DNA of 64,000 nucleotides from Pseudonocardia sp. CNS-139 (GTDB lineage Bacteria; Actinomycetota; Actinomycetes; Mycobacteriales; Pseudonocardiaceae). The notes under the pieces are model-generated. The model made no database searches and had not been told where the DNA came from. It saw only the letters and a list, made by a program, of their open reading frames with translations. Below, in pieces: positions 27,987-38,500 of this stretch; the stretch's first letter is position 1; each line of letters opens with the position of its first letter. Made by a program: the position numbers and the translations under genes. Location: positions 1-64,000 of the forward strand of contig MKJX01000077.1 in the NCBI GenBank assembly GCA_001942415.1, read 5' to 3'.

Positions 27987-29029
27987 AGTCCGCTCGCCTT
28001 CTTCCGCCGCACCAGCGCGATGAGCACGGGGGCGCCGACGAAGGCGGTGACGACCCCGACCTGGATCTCGCCGGGCCGCAGCACGACCCGGCCGAGGATG
28101 TCGGAGATCAGCAGCAGGCCGGGCCCCAGCACCGCGCTGTAGGCGAAGATCCAGCGCTGGTGCGGGCCGACGATCCAGCGGGCCACGTGCGGCACCATGA
28201 GCCCGAGGAACACGATCGGTCCGGCGATGGCCGTCGCACCTCCGGCGAGCAGGGTGAGCGCGATGATCGCGAGGACGCGGGTGCGCGCCAGGCGGACGCC
28301 CTGGGCGACCGCCAGCTCGTCTCCCATGGCCATGGCGTTGAGCGGACCCGTCACCGCGAAGGCCAGCACGAGCGCCACCGCGAAGCACGGCAGGATCGGC
28401 CACACCACCTCGAGCGGGCGGCCCACGATCGAACCGGCGTTCCAGGAGCGCAGCGCGTCGAACGCGTCCGGGTTGGTCAGTTGGAGCGCGTCCCGGGCGC
28501 CCCCGAGCACCGCGCCGACGCAGAGCCCGGCGAGCACCATGACCACCGGTGAGGAGCCCTGCCGCGTCGACCCGATGGCGAGCAGCACGAGCGTGACGAT
28601 CAGCGCCCCGGCGAACGCGAACCACATGTAGCCCTGGACGTCACGGACGCCGAGCACGCCCACGGCGACCGTCACCGCGAAGGACGCACCGGCATGGACG
28701 CCCAGGATGCCCGGATCGGCCAAGGGGTTGCGGGTGAGCGCTTGGATCAACGCGCCCGACAGGCCGAGCGCGACGCCGACGACAAGACCCACGATCGTGC
28801 GCGGCAGCCGGTAGTCACGGATCGCGAACTGGTCGATGCTTCCATCGCTCAGGTGGAACAGCGCATCCCACACCACCGACGGCGCGATCGCCGTCGATCC
28901 GATCATGACGCTCAGCACCAGCAGGACGACCAGCACCACCAGCGCGACGACCAGACCGAGCAGACGACGACGCGGTCCGGGCACACGCACGGTGCCCGGA
29001 CCGTCCTGCCGCAGGGCGAGGGCTGTCAC
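27983..29029 (-). CDS. FecCD-type siderophore permease, first subunit
   Basis: An intact 348-residue membrane protein. The family motifs are LSGALIQALTRNPLADPGIL near residue 100 and the coupling-helix region GPIVFLGLMVPHVARWIVGP near residue 270. About ten membrane helices can be drawn. Its start overlaps the end of the binding-protein gene and its end overlaps the second permease gene, so it is in the middle of a tightly coupled operon. It corresponds to FepD of E. coli. Confidence 0.9.
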   Translation of the reverse strand: MTALALRQDGPGTVRVPGPRRRLLGLVVALVVLVVLLVLSVMIGSTAIAPSVVWDALFHLSDGSIDQFAIRDYRLPRTIVGLVVGVALGLSGALIQALTRNPLADPGILGVHAGASFAVTVAVGVLGVRDVQGYMWFAFAGALIVTLVLLAIGSTRQGSSPVVMVLAGLCVGAVLGGARDALQLTNPDAFDALRSWNAGSIVGRPLEVVWPILPCFAVALVLAFAVTGPLNAMAMGDELAVAQGVRLARTRVLAIIALTLLAGGATAIAGPIVFLGLMVPHVARWIVGPHQRWIFAYSAVLGPGLLLISDILGRVVLRPGEIQVGVVTAFVGAPVLIALVRRKKASGL

Positions 29030-29994
29030 ACCCCGGCCGGGAGGGTCGCCAGTGCGCTGTCGAGCGAGTCCAGGTAGCGGATGACGGACCCGTAGGAGTT
29101 GTTGCCGGGGCAGAAGACGCCGAGCGCGCGACCGGAGCTCACGGCGGGCAGCGCCTGCCAGGTGTTGGTCTCGACCACCGGCACGAACGGCTCCGTCGGG
29201 TTGCCCTCGACGTCGACGGGGTAGGTGATCACGTCGTACCTCGACAGCTCACCGATCTGCTCGAACGGCAAGGACGTCCAGGCCAGGGGCTCGGCGCCGG
29301 CGGCCGCCTCGGGGAAGTTCATGCCGACCTCGTCCCTGGCGATCTCGGAGCAACCGATGTCGGCGATGGCGAACGTCCCGGGATCGGACGACGACCAGCG
29401 AATGACGTCGACGAACGAGGTGCCGTCGATGAGCTCGCGGTACTTCTCCTGGATCGCGGTCACGCGCTCCTCGAACTCCGCCTTCTGCCCGCTCAGCGCA
29501 TCCGTGGTGTTGCCGGCCTCAGCGACTCCGTCGGCGAGGGCCTTCCACTCGGTGTCGAGCCCGTAGAACACGGTCGGGGCGATCGCCGTCAGCTGCTGCT
29601 CGATCACCTCGAACTCGGAGTCGGGTATCTGGACCAGGATGAGGTCCGGCGTCAGGCCGGCGAGTTGTTCCATATCGACCTCGTCGGCGCTGGCCGCGAG
29701 AATCGTGGCCGACGCGTACGTCGCCCGCTGGTCATCGGGCAACCGCTCGACGTCGGAATCCGACTCCGCCGTGACGCCGATCGGTTTCCCGCCGAGGTCG
29801 ATGAACGGCAGGGTCGTGTTGCCGATCGTGGCCACGCGCTGGGGGTCGGCGGGGACCTCGATCGCGCCGTTGTCGGCCTGCACGGTGCGGGTCTCGGCGA
29901 CCGTGCCGGCGGGCTCCTCGGTGCCGGCGCTGCCGCACGCGGTGAGGACGAGCGCCGTGCCCAACAGGGCGGTGGCCAGTCTCAGAGGGTTCAT
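29026..29994 (-). CDS. iron-siderophore-binding lipoprotein, FecB/FepB type
   Basis: Intact, 322 residues. The signal peptide ends in lipobox VLTAC (C20). The mature part begins ETRTVQADNGAIEVPADPQR and shows LTPDLILVQIPDSEFEVIEQ and the C-terminal LGVFCPGNNSYGSVIRYLDS, the two-lobed type III binding-protein pattern with one long backbone helix. It delivers the ferric siderophore to the FecCD permeases encoded just downstream, and overlaps the first of them by four bases. The two Cys in IGCSEIARDE and LGVFCPGN might form a disulphide bond. Confidence 0.9.
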   Translation of the reverse strand: MNPLRLATALLGTALVLTACGSAGTEEPAGTVAETRTVQADNGAIEVPADPQRVATIGNTTLPFIDLGGKPIGVTAESDSDVERLPDDQRATYASATILAASADEVDMEQLAGLTPDLILVQIPDSEFEVIEQQLTAIAPTVFYGLDTEWKALADGVAEAGNTTDALSGQKAEFEERVTAIQEKYRELIDGTSFVDVIRWSSSDPGTFAIADIGCSEIARDEVGMNFPEAAAGAEPLAWTSLPFEQIGELSRYDVITYPVDVEGNPTEPFVPVVETNTWQALPAVSSGRALGVFCPGNNSYGSVIRYLDSLDSALATLPAGV

Positions 29995-30023
29995 GTCTTC
30001 TCTTCTTCGTTCGGGGGAGGTGA

Positions 30024-31888
30024 TCAGGGGGTGTCGAGCCGCGCCAGTTCGTGGACGGTGGTGCCCCAGCCGACGGTGTGTGTCGCGCTGCGGGCGAGGC
30101 CGGCTCGGGTGATGACGGCGTCGAGCTCGGCGGCGGTGCGGAGCCCGGAGCCGTGCACGGTGAGAGCGAGCAGGTCGGCTTCGCCGTCGTGTTCGTCGAG
30201 GTCGTCGACGTCGAAGAGCTCTTCGACCAGCAGGACCCGGCCGCCGGGGAGGAGGTTCTCGGCTGCTCGGCGCAGGGCATGGGCGGCATCGGCGTCGGCC
30301 AGGGTCTTGACGCGCGGATGACGAACACGCCGTCGGCAGCGGGGCCGGGTTCGAAGACGGACTGTTCGACCACGTCGACCCGGGCGCGCTGCTGCTCGTC
30401 GGGGATGGTGGCGGGCAGGTCGCGGCGCAGCCAGTCGGCCTGTGCGGGCAGCGCGCAGATCGTGATCCGCAGGTCGGGGTGGGCGGCGACGAACTCGCGG
30501 GCCTGCGCGCCGGCGCCGCCGGAGTGCAGCACCAGGTGCCGGACGCCGGCGAGCAGGTCGGACTTGGCGATCGGCTCCGCCAGCGCGGCCTGGAACAGGG
30601 CGAGGCGTTCGAGGTAGCGATCCTCGTAGTCCTGTTCGGCTCGCACCTCGGCGAAGGTCTGGCCGGTGACCGAGGCGTAGGACGCCCGGCCGGTGCGGAT
30701 CGACTCGGTGAGCCCGTGGATGCCGAGCATCTCGCGCCCCGTCACACCGGCGGAGTGCAGCGCGTTGGCCACGAACTCGACGGTCAGCACCTCACCCACC
30801 GGCGTCAGGCCGTAGTGGCCCGGTGTGGTCTCGGTCAGGACGTCCAGGGTGTGCAGGTAGCGCAGCAGCTTGCCCAGCGCCCGCTCATCGGTGTCCGCCT
30901 TGACGGCCAGGTCCGCGACGCCGGTGACGCCGCGGGAGATCAGCTCGGGAACGCCCAGCTCGACGGCGGTGCGGATGGCGATCGGTGCGATCAGCTCGGT
31001 CAGATCGTGGAGCTTCTCGAACGGGGTCCTCGTCTTCTCGGGGTCGGGCACCGCACCGTCGGTCTCCAGCGCGACGACCTCGCCGCGACGCCAGTACCCC
31101 GCGAACTCGATGTCCTCCTTGGGCACCCCTCGGGCCTCCACCAGGTGGCGCCGGATGTCCCGCACCGTCGCCTGTTCCCCGGCGAGCCACACGAACGGCC
31201 TGCCTTCCCACCAGCCGCAGTTCCGGACCGCATCCACCAGGCAGGTGGTCGCGCCGGCGTCGGCTCCGTCGCGCACGAGCCAGGTCACCTCGACGCCGGG
31301 CAGCTCACGCAGCTCCTGGCGGTGTTCGGACTCGGCAACCTCGATGAACACCTGCGCCCTCGCGCCCTCGGGCAGCTCGTCGAGCAGGCGGCCGATCGCC
31401 GGGATCGTGGTGTCGTCTCCGGCGAGCAGCAGCCAGTCCGCATCCTGCGGGAGCGTCTGCGACGAGCCCGGGCCGAAGAAGTGGACGCGATCGCCGACCT
31501 GGGCGCGGTACGCCCAGGTGGTGCCGACGCCGATGCCGTGCTTGACGATGTCGACGTCCAGCTCGCCGGTCCCGGGCTCCCAGCGACGTACGGTGTAGAT
31601 CCTCGACAACGGCCGCGGATCTCTCGGCAGGTCCAGGCCCTTCTCCTGCTGCACCGGCAGCACCGGCTCGGCCTCGCCGGGGTAGGGGAACACCAGCCGG
31701 ATGTGGTCGTCGAAGCCCGTTGAGTCGAACGCCGGCCGGGCGAAGCCGTTCGCCGAGGTGAACTCACCCAGCTGCGCACCTGCCAACGTGATCCGCCGCA
31801 TCCCCGGCGTCACGTCCAGCACACGCACGACCTCGACCTCTCGCAAGGTCAACGGGTGCACGCTGATCCGGCGCGAGGTCTTCGGCAT
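30024..31888 (-). CDS. siderophore-interacting reductase fused to methyltransferase-like domain (frame slip near 30318)
   Basis: First gene of the iron operon, about 621 residues when corrected. Residues 1-270 are a SIP/ViuB-type flavin reductase: MRRITLAGAQLGEFTSA, the FAD motif PRPLSRIYTVRRWEPGTGEL and the SIP element LLAGDDTTIPAIGRLLDELP, with GRPFVWLAGEQATVRDIRRH and a closing DIEFAGYWRRGE. Such enzymes release iron by reducing the ferric siderophore. Residues 285-620 look like a class I O-methyltransferase-type module: a winged dimerisation segment ELIAPIAIRTAVELGVPELI with DLAVKADTDERALGKLLRYL, then a Rossmann part with LRITICALPAQADWLRRDLP and ADGVFVIRA. The glycine-rich SAM loop is reduced (VLHSGGAGAQAREFVAAHP), so methylation is not certain. 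A base is missing near 30318. Confidence 0.8.
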
Positions 31889-31894
31889 GCTGTG

Positions 31895-31911
31895 ACGTTA
31901 GGCAATCCTTA
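31895..31911. promoter_or_regulatory. IdeR/DmdR-like iron box
   Basis: Read on the minus strand the site is TAAGGATTGCCTAACGT, agreeing at about 12 of 17 positions with the core of the DtxR/IdeR consensus (TTAGGTTAGGCTAACCT). It lies seven bases from the SIP start and about 40 bases from the AraC regulator start, in a 64-base divergent promoter. Iron-loaded IdeR bound here would shut off uptake in both directions. Confidence 0.55.
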
Positions 31912-31952
31912 CTTGCCGTGGTGTGCGCAGATCGCCATATGGTTAGGACGTG

Positions 31953-33548
31953 ATGGGCGTGGATTCACCACCGCCGGGTGCGAGCCGACCGCCGCCGGTC
32001 CCCCGGGTGCGGTCGAGCGGCTCATGGGACCAGCCCGAGCATCTCCTGCTCTGGGTCCGTACGGGCTCGGCGTGCGTCCGGATGGAGGACAGTCCGGAGT
32101 TCCGGCTCGCCGAAGGCGAGGGCGTCTGGATTCCGGCGAACCCCGGCAGCTGCTGGACGGTCGTCACCAAGCCGGGCACGGTCGCCTTCCCGCTGCTGAC
32201 ACATCCGAGCATCGCAGCCGGGACCTTGTCCGAGCCGAGGCGGTTCGTGGTTCCCGATGGCTGGCAGGACTGGCTGATCCAGCACTTCAACCTCATGGTC
32301 ACGCCGCTGACCGGTCACGGGTACTCCCAGGACGCGCTCGTCGATCTTCTTCGCGGCCCCGGTCGGCGACCGCCTGCTGCGCGAAGGGCGGACAACCAGG
32401 CGTACGTGGTCGATCCGCCGGTCATGCCGAGAGCCGGCGGGGCCCGGGAAGTGGCCGACGAACTGCTTCGGAATCCCGCGCTCGACCTCACCGTCGCCGA
32501 CTGGGCGGCACGGGTGCTGTCCAGCCCGCGCACCCTGCTCCGCGACTTCCGCGCGGACACCGGGCTGACCTTCGAGCAGTGGCGGCTGCGCTGCCGGTTG
32601 AGCGCGGCTGTCGAGTTCCTGGTCGCCGGGTTCGGCGTCGACCAGGTTGCCGCGCGGGTGGGCTTCGCCAGCCGCAGCGGATTCACGCGCGCGTTCCGGC
32701 AGCAGTTCGGGTCGACTCCCCACGAGTTCAGCCGGACGCTCTCCGCGCACCACGCCATCGGTGACCACTCGCGGCGCGCGACTGCCGCGCGTCAGGCCGG
32801 TGACCTCGTGACGATGGTGCGGGAAGGCCGGGTCGCGCCCGATGCACCCGGGTTGCTCCCAGCGACTCGCACGACCTCGCACACCAACAACTCCCACGTG
32901 CTCTGCTGGGCGTACCGCGGCAGCGGATACCTGGACGTCGGCGATCGTCGTTACGAGTGGGGCAGGGGCGTCGCGACCTGGATTCCGGCGGGTGTGAAGC
33001 ACGTCACGGGTGTGCGTCAGGACTCGATCTCGCTGCCGATCGGGGACGCCGACGCCGGCGAGCTGGGGCTGACCGAGCCGTTGCAGGTCCAGTTCTCGCC
33101 CGACTGGGACGACTACCTGATGTTCTGCTCCATCAGTGCACGCACCCCGGTGCGGCCGGACGACTACAACCCCAGCCACATCCTCGATCTGTTCGCCGAC
33201 CAGGTCGCCGCGCAGCGAGCGCTGTCGCTGCCGATGCCGACCGACGCCCGGGCACGGGGAGCCGCCATGTACTACTTGCGCCGCATCGGTACTTCCGGCG
33301 GGTCAGGGCTCGACGTGCCCGCCGACATCCACCGGGCCTTCCGCGAACAGACCGGTATGAGCTTCGCCCGGTGGTGCTACGCCGCCCGCATGCGCATCGC
33401 CCGAGACATGCTCGCCGGTGTCGCCAAACCCAGCGCCGTCGCCCGCCGTCTCGGGTACGCCCACCTACCGACCTTCAGCTCCGCCTTCACCCGCTTCCAC
33501 GGCCTCTCACCGCGCGAGTACCAAGAACGCGAGACCGGGAGGTCCTGA
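31953..33548 (+). CDS. tandem AraC-family regulator with two cupin-HTH units
   Basis: An intact 531-residue protein that contains two complete AraC-like halves. Unit one: cupin HLLLWVRTGSACVRMEDSPE and GEGVWIPANPGSCWTVVTKP, then helix-turn-helix pair LTVADWAARVLSSPRTLLRD and FGVDQVAARVGFASRSGFTR with TPHEFSRTL. Unit two, from about residue 290: cupin SHVLCWAYRGSGYLDVGDRR and GVATWIPAGVKHVTGVR, then DVPADIHRAFREQTGMSFAR and SAVARRLGYAHLPTFSSAFT with LSPREYQER. In unit two the first helix-turn-helix is shortened. Regulators of siderophore operons are usually single AraC units, so this is a duplication-fusion. It is divergent from the iron operon and probably responds to the siderophore. ATG 31953 or GTG 31950 may start it. 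Confidence 0.82.
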   Translation: MGVDSPPPGASRPPPVPRVRSSGSWDQPEHLLLWVRTGSACVRMEDSPEFRLAEGEGVWIPANPGSCWTVVTKPGTVAFPLLTHPSIAAGTLSEPRRFVVPDGWQDWLIQHFNLMVTPLTGHGYSQDALVDLLRGPGRRPPAARRADNQAYVVDPPVMPRAGGAREVADELLRNPALDLTVADWAARVLSSPRTLLRDFRADTGLTFEQWRLRCRLSAAVEFLVAGFGVDQVAARVGFASRSGFTRAFRQQFGSTPHEFSRTLSAHHAIGDHSRRATAARQAGDLVTMVREGRVAPDAPGLLPATRTTSHTNNSHVLCWAYRGSGYLDVGDRRYEWGRGVATWIPAGVKHVTGVRQDSISLPIGDADAGELGLTEPLQVQFSPDWDDYLMFCSISARTPVRPDDYNPSHILDLFADQVAAQRALSLPMPTDARARGAAMYYLRRIGTSGGSGLDVPADIHRAFREQTGMSFARWCYAARMRIARDMLAGVAKPSAVARRLGYAHLPTFSSAFTRFHGLSPREYQERETGRS

Positions 33549-33626
33549 CCGACCAGGATTCGCACGTCAGCGGCCGATCACCCAGCGGGTGGGCGCCGAC
33601 GACAGGCGTCCTACCAGGGCCTTATA

Positions 33627-33671
33627 TGGAGCCGCCTTGGGGAGTCGAACCCCAGACCTACGCATTACGAG
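33627..33671. mobile_element. attL: 45-bp copy of the tRNA-Thr 3' end
   Basis: These 45 bases are identical to 47856-47900, the 3' part (CCA end through the anticodon loop) of the intact tRNA-Thr gene at the right end of the element. The rest of the tRNA is missing here: after GCATTACGAG the sequence changes to CCGGCTCCC. This is the displaced original tRNA 3' end left by site-specific integration. Confidence 0.85.
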
Positions 33672-34245
33672 CCGGCTCCCGGCCTCTAGCCCGCCGTCCG
33701 GGCCCGTCTGCGCGGGTCCGGACGTGCTGGTCGGCCCCGTGACGACACCCGTGCAGACCGGCGTAGACGGCGAGCAACTGCAACCACGAGTGCAACCACG
33801 CTGATCATGTTCTGAGCGCGCCGGACGAGGCGCGCTCCTCGGTCGAGCCTTCATCCGGAAGGCTCCTCATGACTGACCGCATTCCCGCGCGCCGTGCCGA
33901 GGACGAGGCCGCCTCGGCGCTCAATCCTGCTCGGTTCACGGTCACACCGGTCCCCTCGGCGATGCAGTCGACGTCTTCCCGCGACAGATTGCACGGGACC
34001 GTTCTGCCGGGCCGCCTCGCCGGACTGGCGTCGGCCACCCCTGGCGGCGCCGGCCGCACGGTGCGCGCCGGAGGCTGGCGCACCGGGCAGGCCGAGCGAC
34101 GGCATCGGGGTGGCCATGCTCAGGCCGAGCCCGGCGGCCGGCTGGGCTTGTCCCATGTGCCATATCTGTCCGCGAGGAAGAACGACCGGACCGTACCGGC
34201 GAGCCGGAGCCGCTGTGGAAGCCGTCGTTCCCGAGCCCGGAGCTC
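33672..34245. other. left end of the element, no confident gene
   Basis: Apart from the attL-side repeats at 33776-33809, I see no convincing gene. Plus-strand frames are open in places (for example MTDRIPARRAEDEAASALNP from 33869), and in the phase of the replication gene the bases before 34246 read EPEPLWKPSFPSPEL, which may be its true N-terminal part. An origin of replication is expected near here, but no clear iterons are visible. Confidence 0.35.
33776..33809 (+). repeat. putative integrase arm-type repeats, left
   Basis: AACTGCAACCA, five bases, GCAACCA, then CTGATCATG. The same order AACTGCAACCA, five bases, GCAACCA and CTGATCATG occurs at 47785-47828 beside attR. In the excised circle the two copies would flank the core in direct orientation, as arm sites of a tyrosine integrase do. 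Confidence 0.5.
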
Positions 34246-35594
34246 GTGCAGCACGCGGCCGACCTCATCCCGCACATCAAGCCGGAGCCGGGAGACCTCG
34301 GTGAGGGCCCGCGCTGGGAGATCGTCGTAAGTCCCGGCGCGTTCAAGGTGCGCACCCGGAACTACGCGCGTGCCGAGCGGACGCACGAGCGAGCCACTGA
34401 GCGCCGTCGGAAGCAGATCGACGTGGCCGCGACTTGGGACGGCGACATCCCGGACCCACAGCCGACCCGCGGCACCATTACCGGCTGGACCCGACGCTCC
34501 CGAGCGCGGCTAGTCGAGCGCCTGTCTGACCTCGATTACACGAAGCTCTACGGCCGGTTCCACATCTGCTCCAGCTGCCGTGCTGAGTTCGACGCCGACC
34601 TCGACCGCTGCCCGCGCTGCCGCTCGGACCGCTTCAAGACCGAGGACCGCACCGGCCGGCTGCCAGCGATGCTGACCCTCACGTACCCAGGAGACTGGCT
34701 CACCGTCGCACCCTCCGCTGATGTGGCGATGGGCCACTTTCAGTCACTCTGCAAGCGGTACGCGCGGGCCTGGGGCGAGCCGCTCCGCGGGCCGTGGAAG
34801 AAGGAGTTCCAGGGCCGCGGCGCCGTCCACTTCCACATCTCGACCACCCCGCCGACGCGGATGATCACAGTCTCCGACCCAGAGACCGGCCAGCAGATCC
34901 GCGTCGACTTCAAGCGCTGGCTCTCGATCGTCTGGGCTGAGATTGTCGCCACCCGCACCCTGAGGAGCGCCGGAAGCACCTGCTCGCCGGGACCGGGGTC
35001 AACTATGCGCAGGGCTTAAAGCTCACCGATCCACGCCGCGTGTCGATCTACTTCGCAAAGTACGGCGCCGCCGCAACGGGCAAGGACTACCAGCACCGGG
35101 TTCCGCCGGAGTGGCTTGACACCGCGCTCACCTGCACCACCTGCGCCGAGGAGTACCGCCAGGACCTCGACGTGTGTCCATCCTGCGGTAAGCAGAACGG
35201 CCGGGCCATTAAACGGGGCACTGCGGGCCGCTTCTGGGGTTACCGTCGCCTCGACCGCCTAACAGCAACTCGTCAAGTCGCGCCACCCATTGGCTTAGCC
35301 TTGGGCCGCATTGCCCGCCGCTGGTACCGAGCGAAGGGCCTCACGAGGCAAGTCACTGTGAAGCGAGTTAGTCAATCGAACGGCCGCACCAGCTATCGTA
35401 AGGCCAGTGTTAGTAAGCAACTCTTTCCCCACAGCCGCGGCTTTCTTTGCCTCAACGACGGCGCGTCGTTCGCCGAACAGATAAGCAAGGCAGTCTCCCA
35501 CTATGGAACTCGCTTGACCTCAGAACCGATATGGTCCGGCAGCGTTATACCCTTGCAGGCGCACGATACCTTGATCGGGCGACCGGAAAAGTAG
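34246..35594 (+). CDS. HUH-type replication initiator (frame slip near 34947)
   Basis: Rolling-circle replication protein of the element, about 450 residues when corrected. Two Cys4 zinc ribbons are seen, CSSCRAEFDADLDRCPRC and CTTCAEEYRQDLDVCPSC. The strand PAMLTLTYPGDWL is motif 1, and GRGAVHFHISTTPPTRM carries the HxH metal motif (motif 2). After the frame change near 34947 the tyrosine motif region reads VNYAQGLKLTDPRRVSIYFA and KYGAAATGKDYQHRVPPEW. It ends RGFLCLNDGASFAEQISKAV, a common Rep tail. The start is unclear: GTG 34246 is the first start in the open frame but coding character seems to extend upstream. The last 75 bases overlap the end of the convergent FtsK-like gene. Confidence 0.72.
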
Positions 35595-38500
35595 GTCGCC
35601 CTTACCCAGGAGCGACTGAGCGCCACCCTCATCAAGAATGACGCGAGAGTCGACCGCTGACTGAACCCTGAGAGCCAATCGCGCGAAGTTGCTCTTCATT
35701 ACTCCTGTTACCACATCTGTAGACGGACGCTGCGTAGCCGCGACGAGATGGCCCCCAATAGCTCTCGCTACCTGATTGAAGCGGGTCACTAGCGTCTCGA
35801 AACGCTTGCGATCGGCCGTTGCCATCACCAGTTCCGCGAACTCGTCAATCAATACTACGAGCGGACGGAGTGGCGCTTGCAGTCCTCTCGCTGACGCATC
35901 GCGAAGCATGTCCTGGACATTGGTGATCTGGGCCGGATCATCACGCTCAATTGCATCCGCGGCATAGGCGTTGAACACTTTACGCCGTGCAGGAAGCCGG
36001 TCGTCCACAATCTCGGCGAGCAAATCGACAGCCCCTTCGACACCTGAATGATAGTCGGACGACGATTTCAAGTGCGGAGCCTTACGGAAGTCGATGTAGT
36101 CAGACATACCCTTCGCATCGATTATTACAACATCTAATTCCTCGGCAGTATAGAAATAGGTCAACTGCCAAAGGATCGAGCGCAAGAAGACGCTCTTGCC
36201 GCTACCAGTTGTCCCCGCCACGAGTAGGTGCGGGAGTTCATCAAGACCGACAATAAACGGCTTGTAGTCTAACTGCGCACCAAGAGCGATCCTTACTGAG
36301 CCCACCGCCTCACGAATTCCCGCCACCATCGATACGTCACCAATGTGTCGAGAACTCCGGGGAAGTTCAACACACGCGTAACCGGGTTCCTGAGGCCAGT
36401 TGGAGATGCGGACGCTACTAGTCCCCAATTCGCGAGCGATATCGCCCTCCTGCGACTGCAGCGTGGACAAGCGAGCACCGCGGGCCAAGCGGATCGGAAT
36501 CTGAACGACCGATGGGCCTACTGTGGCACGATCAACGTCAATCTCCCGCAGCGGCGCATTTCGAGCGATGAGAGAATCTCGAACTTTCGCCGCCCACTCA
36601 TTGAGAGGCTCGCCATGCTCCAGCTCTTCTTCGGCGATAGACGCGAGATCCTCTGTTGCTTCATCTCTGGTGTTAACTGCAGTAGGGGTCCTCTCATGAT
36701 CATTACCAGGAGAGCCGCTGTCGCCTGTGCCACTGTCACTACCATTGTCCGTAGCAGCGGGATCGGTAGATCCTTCAGCCTTCGCGGACCCTCCCGCTGC
36801 TGGCATCCCATCGCCATCTCCCGACCCAGCGCTCAACTCCATCAAGCCCTGGAACTCATCGAGGAGACTAGCGTCGAGTTCGACATGCCCACCGGCCTTG
36901 GACTGCAGGGCCCTCTTCAGCCAGGGAACACCAAGAGTCAGTACAGGCGTCCGGCCATCTGTCGCGACACGTGAAACCGCGTCCGCAGGCTCATTCGTCC
37001 CAACCACAAAGATCCGCGACTTGACAGTAACCTTTGTAGGCGCCTCGAACAACTTGTTGAGGGCTCGGACCCTTGCTTCATATTCAGCTGGCGCGTCAAC
37101 TCGGACAGAGTCCCACTGTTGCAAAGCCTCGAGGAAGACCTGCCGTTTGAGTATCTCCCGCCGAGACGGGGTCAGAGGGTCATCCGGATCGATACCGAAG
37201 ATCTTCCGAAGCACCTTCGCCATCTCATTGACCTGCTCAAGGGCTTCCGATACCGCTTCCGGTTGCGATCCTTCTGCCCAGTTGAGCGCGTCTGTGCGGG
37301 ACTTAACCTCAGCCGCCGTAACCACGACTTCGGACCCAGACCATGTCAAAGTGAGGAGATCAGCGCGCCGATCTGGACCCTCACGGAGGTTCAGCCACTG
37401 GCGCGCCGATTCGGTGTCCAGGCTCACGACCAGCGAACGCTCCTCCTCCGCAGATTCCTCCTGCAGATACGCAAGTACAGCAGCCAGGCCTAGACGCCCT
37501 AGGACCGAACTACTCGATAAGCCCCGCGGGCCTTGAAGAATCCCAGAAGACCTTCAGGCAGTGCCATCCTGACCGTCTTCAGCAAGAAGTCCTGCAATTC
37601 ACTCTGCTCAGGATGGATCCAGGTACTCTGCTGCAAATAAGTGAGGACCGGCTCCAAGAGCATCCGAGTGTTGCTGGAGTAGACGTACGCCACGTGCGTC
37701 CCTGCGATCAGGCGGCCGAGAAGTCGCAACTCCGCAATCTGGGACGGAGCAGCTAAAGGCGAGGCGCCCTCGCATAATGCGACCCACGTGGACAAGGTAC
37801 CCAGCTCGGCTAACGCCGACACAACGCTCTCCGCCAACAGCGGGGACCGCTCCTGAGTTGGTGGACCAAGACCTGTCAGGTCTTGCTGCATGTCAGCAGC
37901 CTCAATTAGGCGGCCGCTGCCACTCGAAGGGCGGATGACTGGCCTCGAGCTAATAGGATTGACGTTGAATGACCACTGCGTGATCACCGAGCCCTGCAAC
38001 GGGGCCGCGAACTTGGACGTGAACTTGCCTGGACTTGAATCACCTACATTGAACGCCACTACCAGATGAGGGCGGATTTTCTCCGCAACAAGCCGGCGTG
38101 GAAGGCTCGCGATTTCATCTCCGTCATGGACTTGGAGTTGGAACCTGTCGGGATCAGCCTCGGTGCTCGCCAACTCCTCGACGGCCTCGTCGACATACTC
38201 CTGCATCTCCTCAACATCACGAGATGCTGTAAACAGATCCAAGCGCACCCGCTCACTTCGCGATCCGCCGAGCCATTTGATCAATGACTTCGCCAACCGC
38301 GGAGAAATCCCCACCAGGGCGATCGAGAGGCTCAACTGCGTGTATGGGTGAACATTGATGAACCGTTCAATCAGTTGCTGAACAGTTCGGCCAACCTCGC
38401 TGCCCTCTGCCTGCCGCGGGCGAGTCTCATAGATTGGCAGGTGGTTGTTATTACCCGAGTAGCTAAGCGCACGCTTACTGTCGCCAACGTTAACCGAAAT

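Noticed and set aside
33600-33680. A second functional tRNA-Thr gene
   Set aside because: Only the 3' 45 bases match; the 5' acceptor and D-arm are absent, so it is the attL remnant.
35520-37427. TraB/TraSA-type conjugation motor of the element
   Set aside because: The FtsK motor is the C-terminus of a 1520-residue operon protein with a nuclease-like module, and no Spd genes accompany it; TraB proteins are short and lack this.
37427-37499. Boundary between two separate genes inside the giant protein
   Set aside because: The second frame extends upstream without a start and joins smoothly to the first (RVVR to SVLGRLGLAAVLAYL) when one base is added, so I treat them as one gene.
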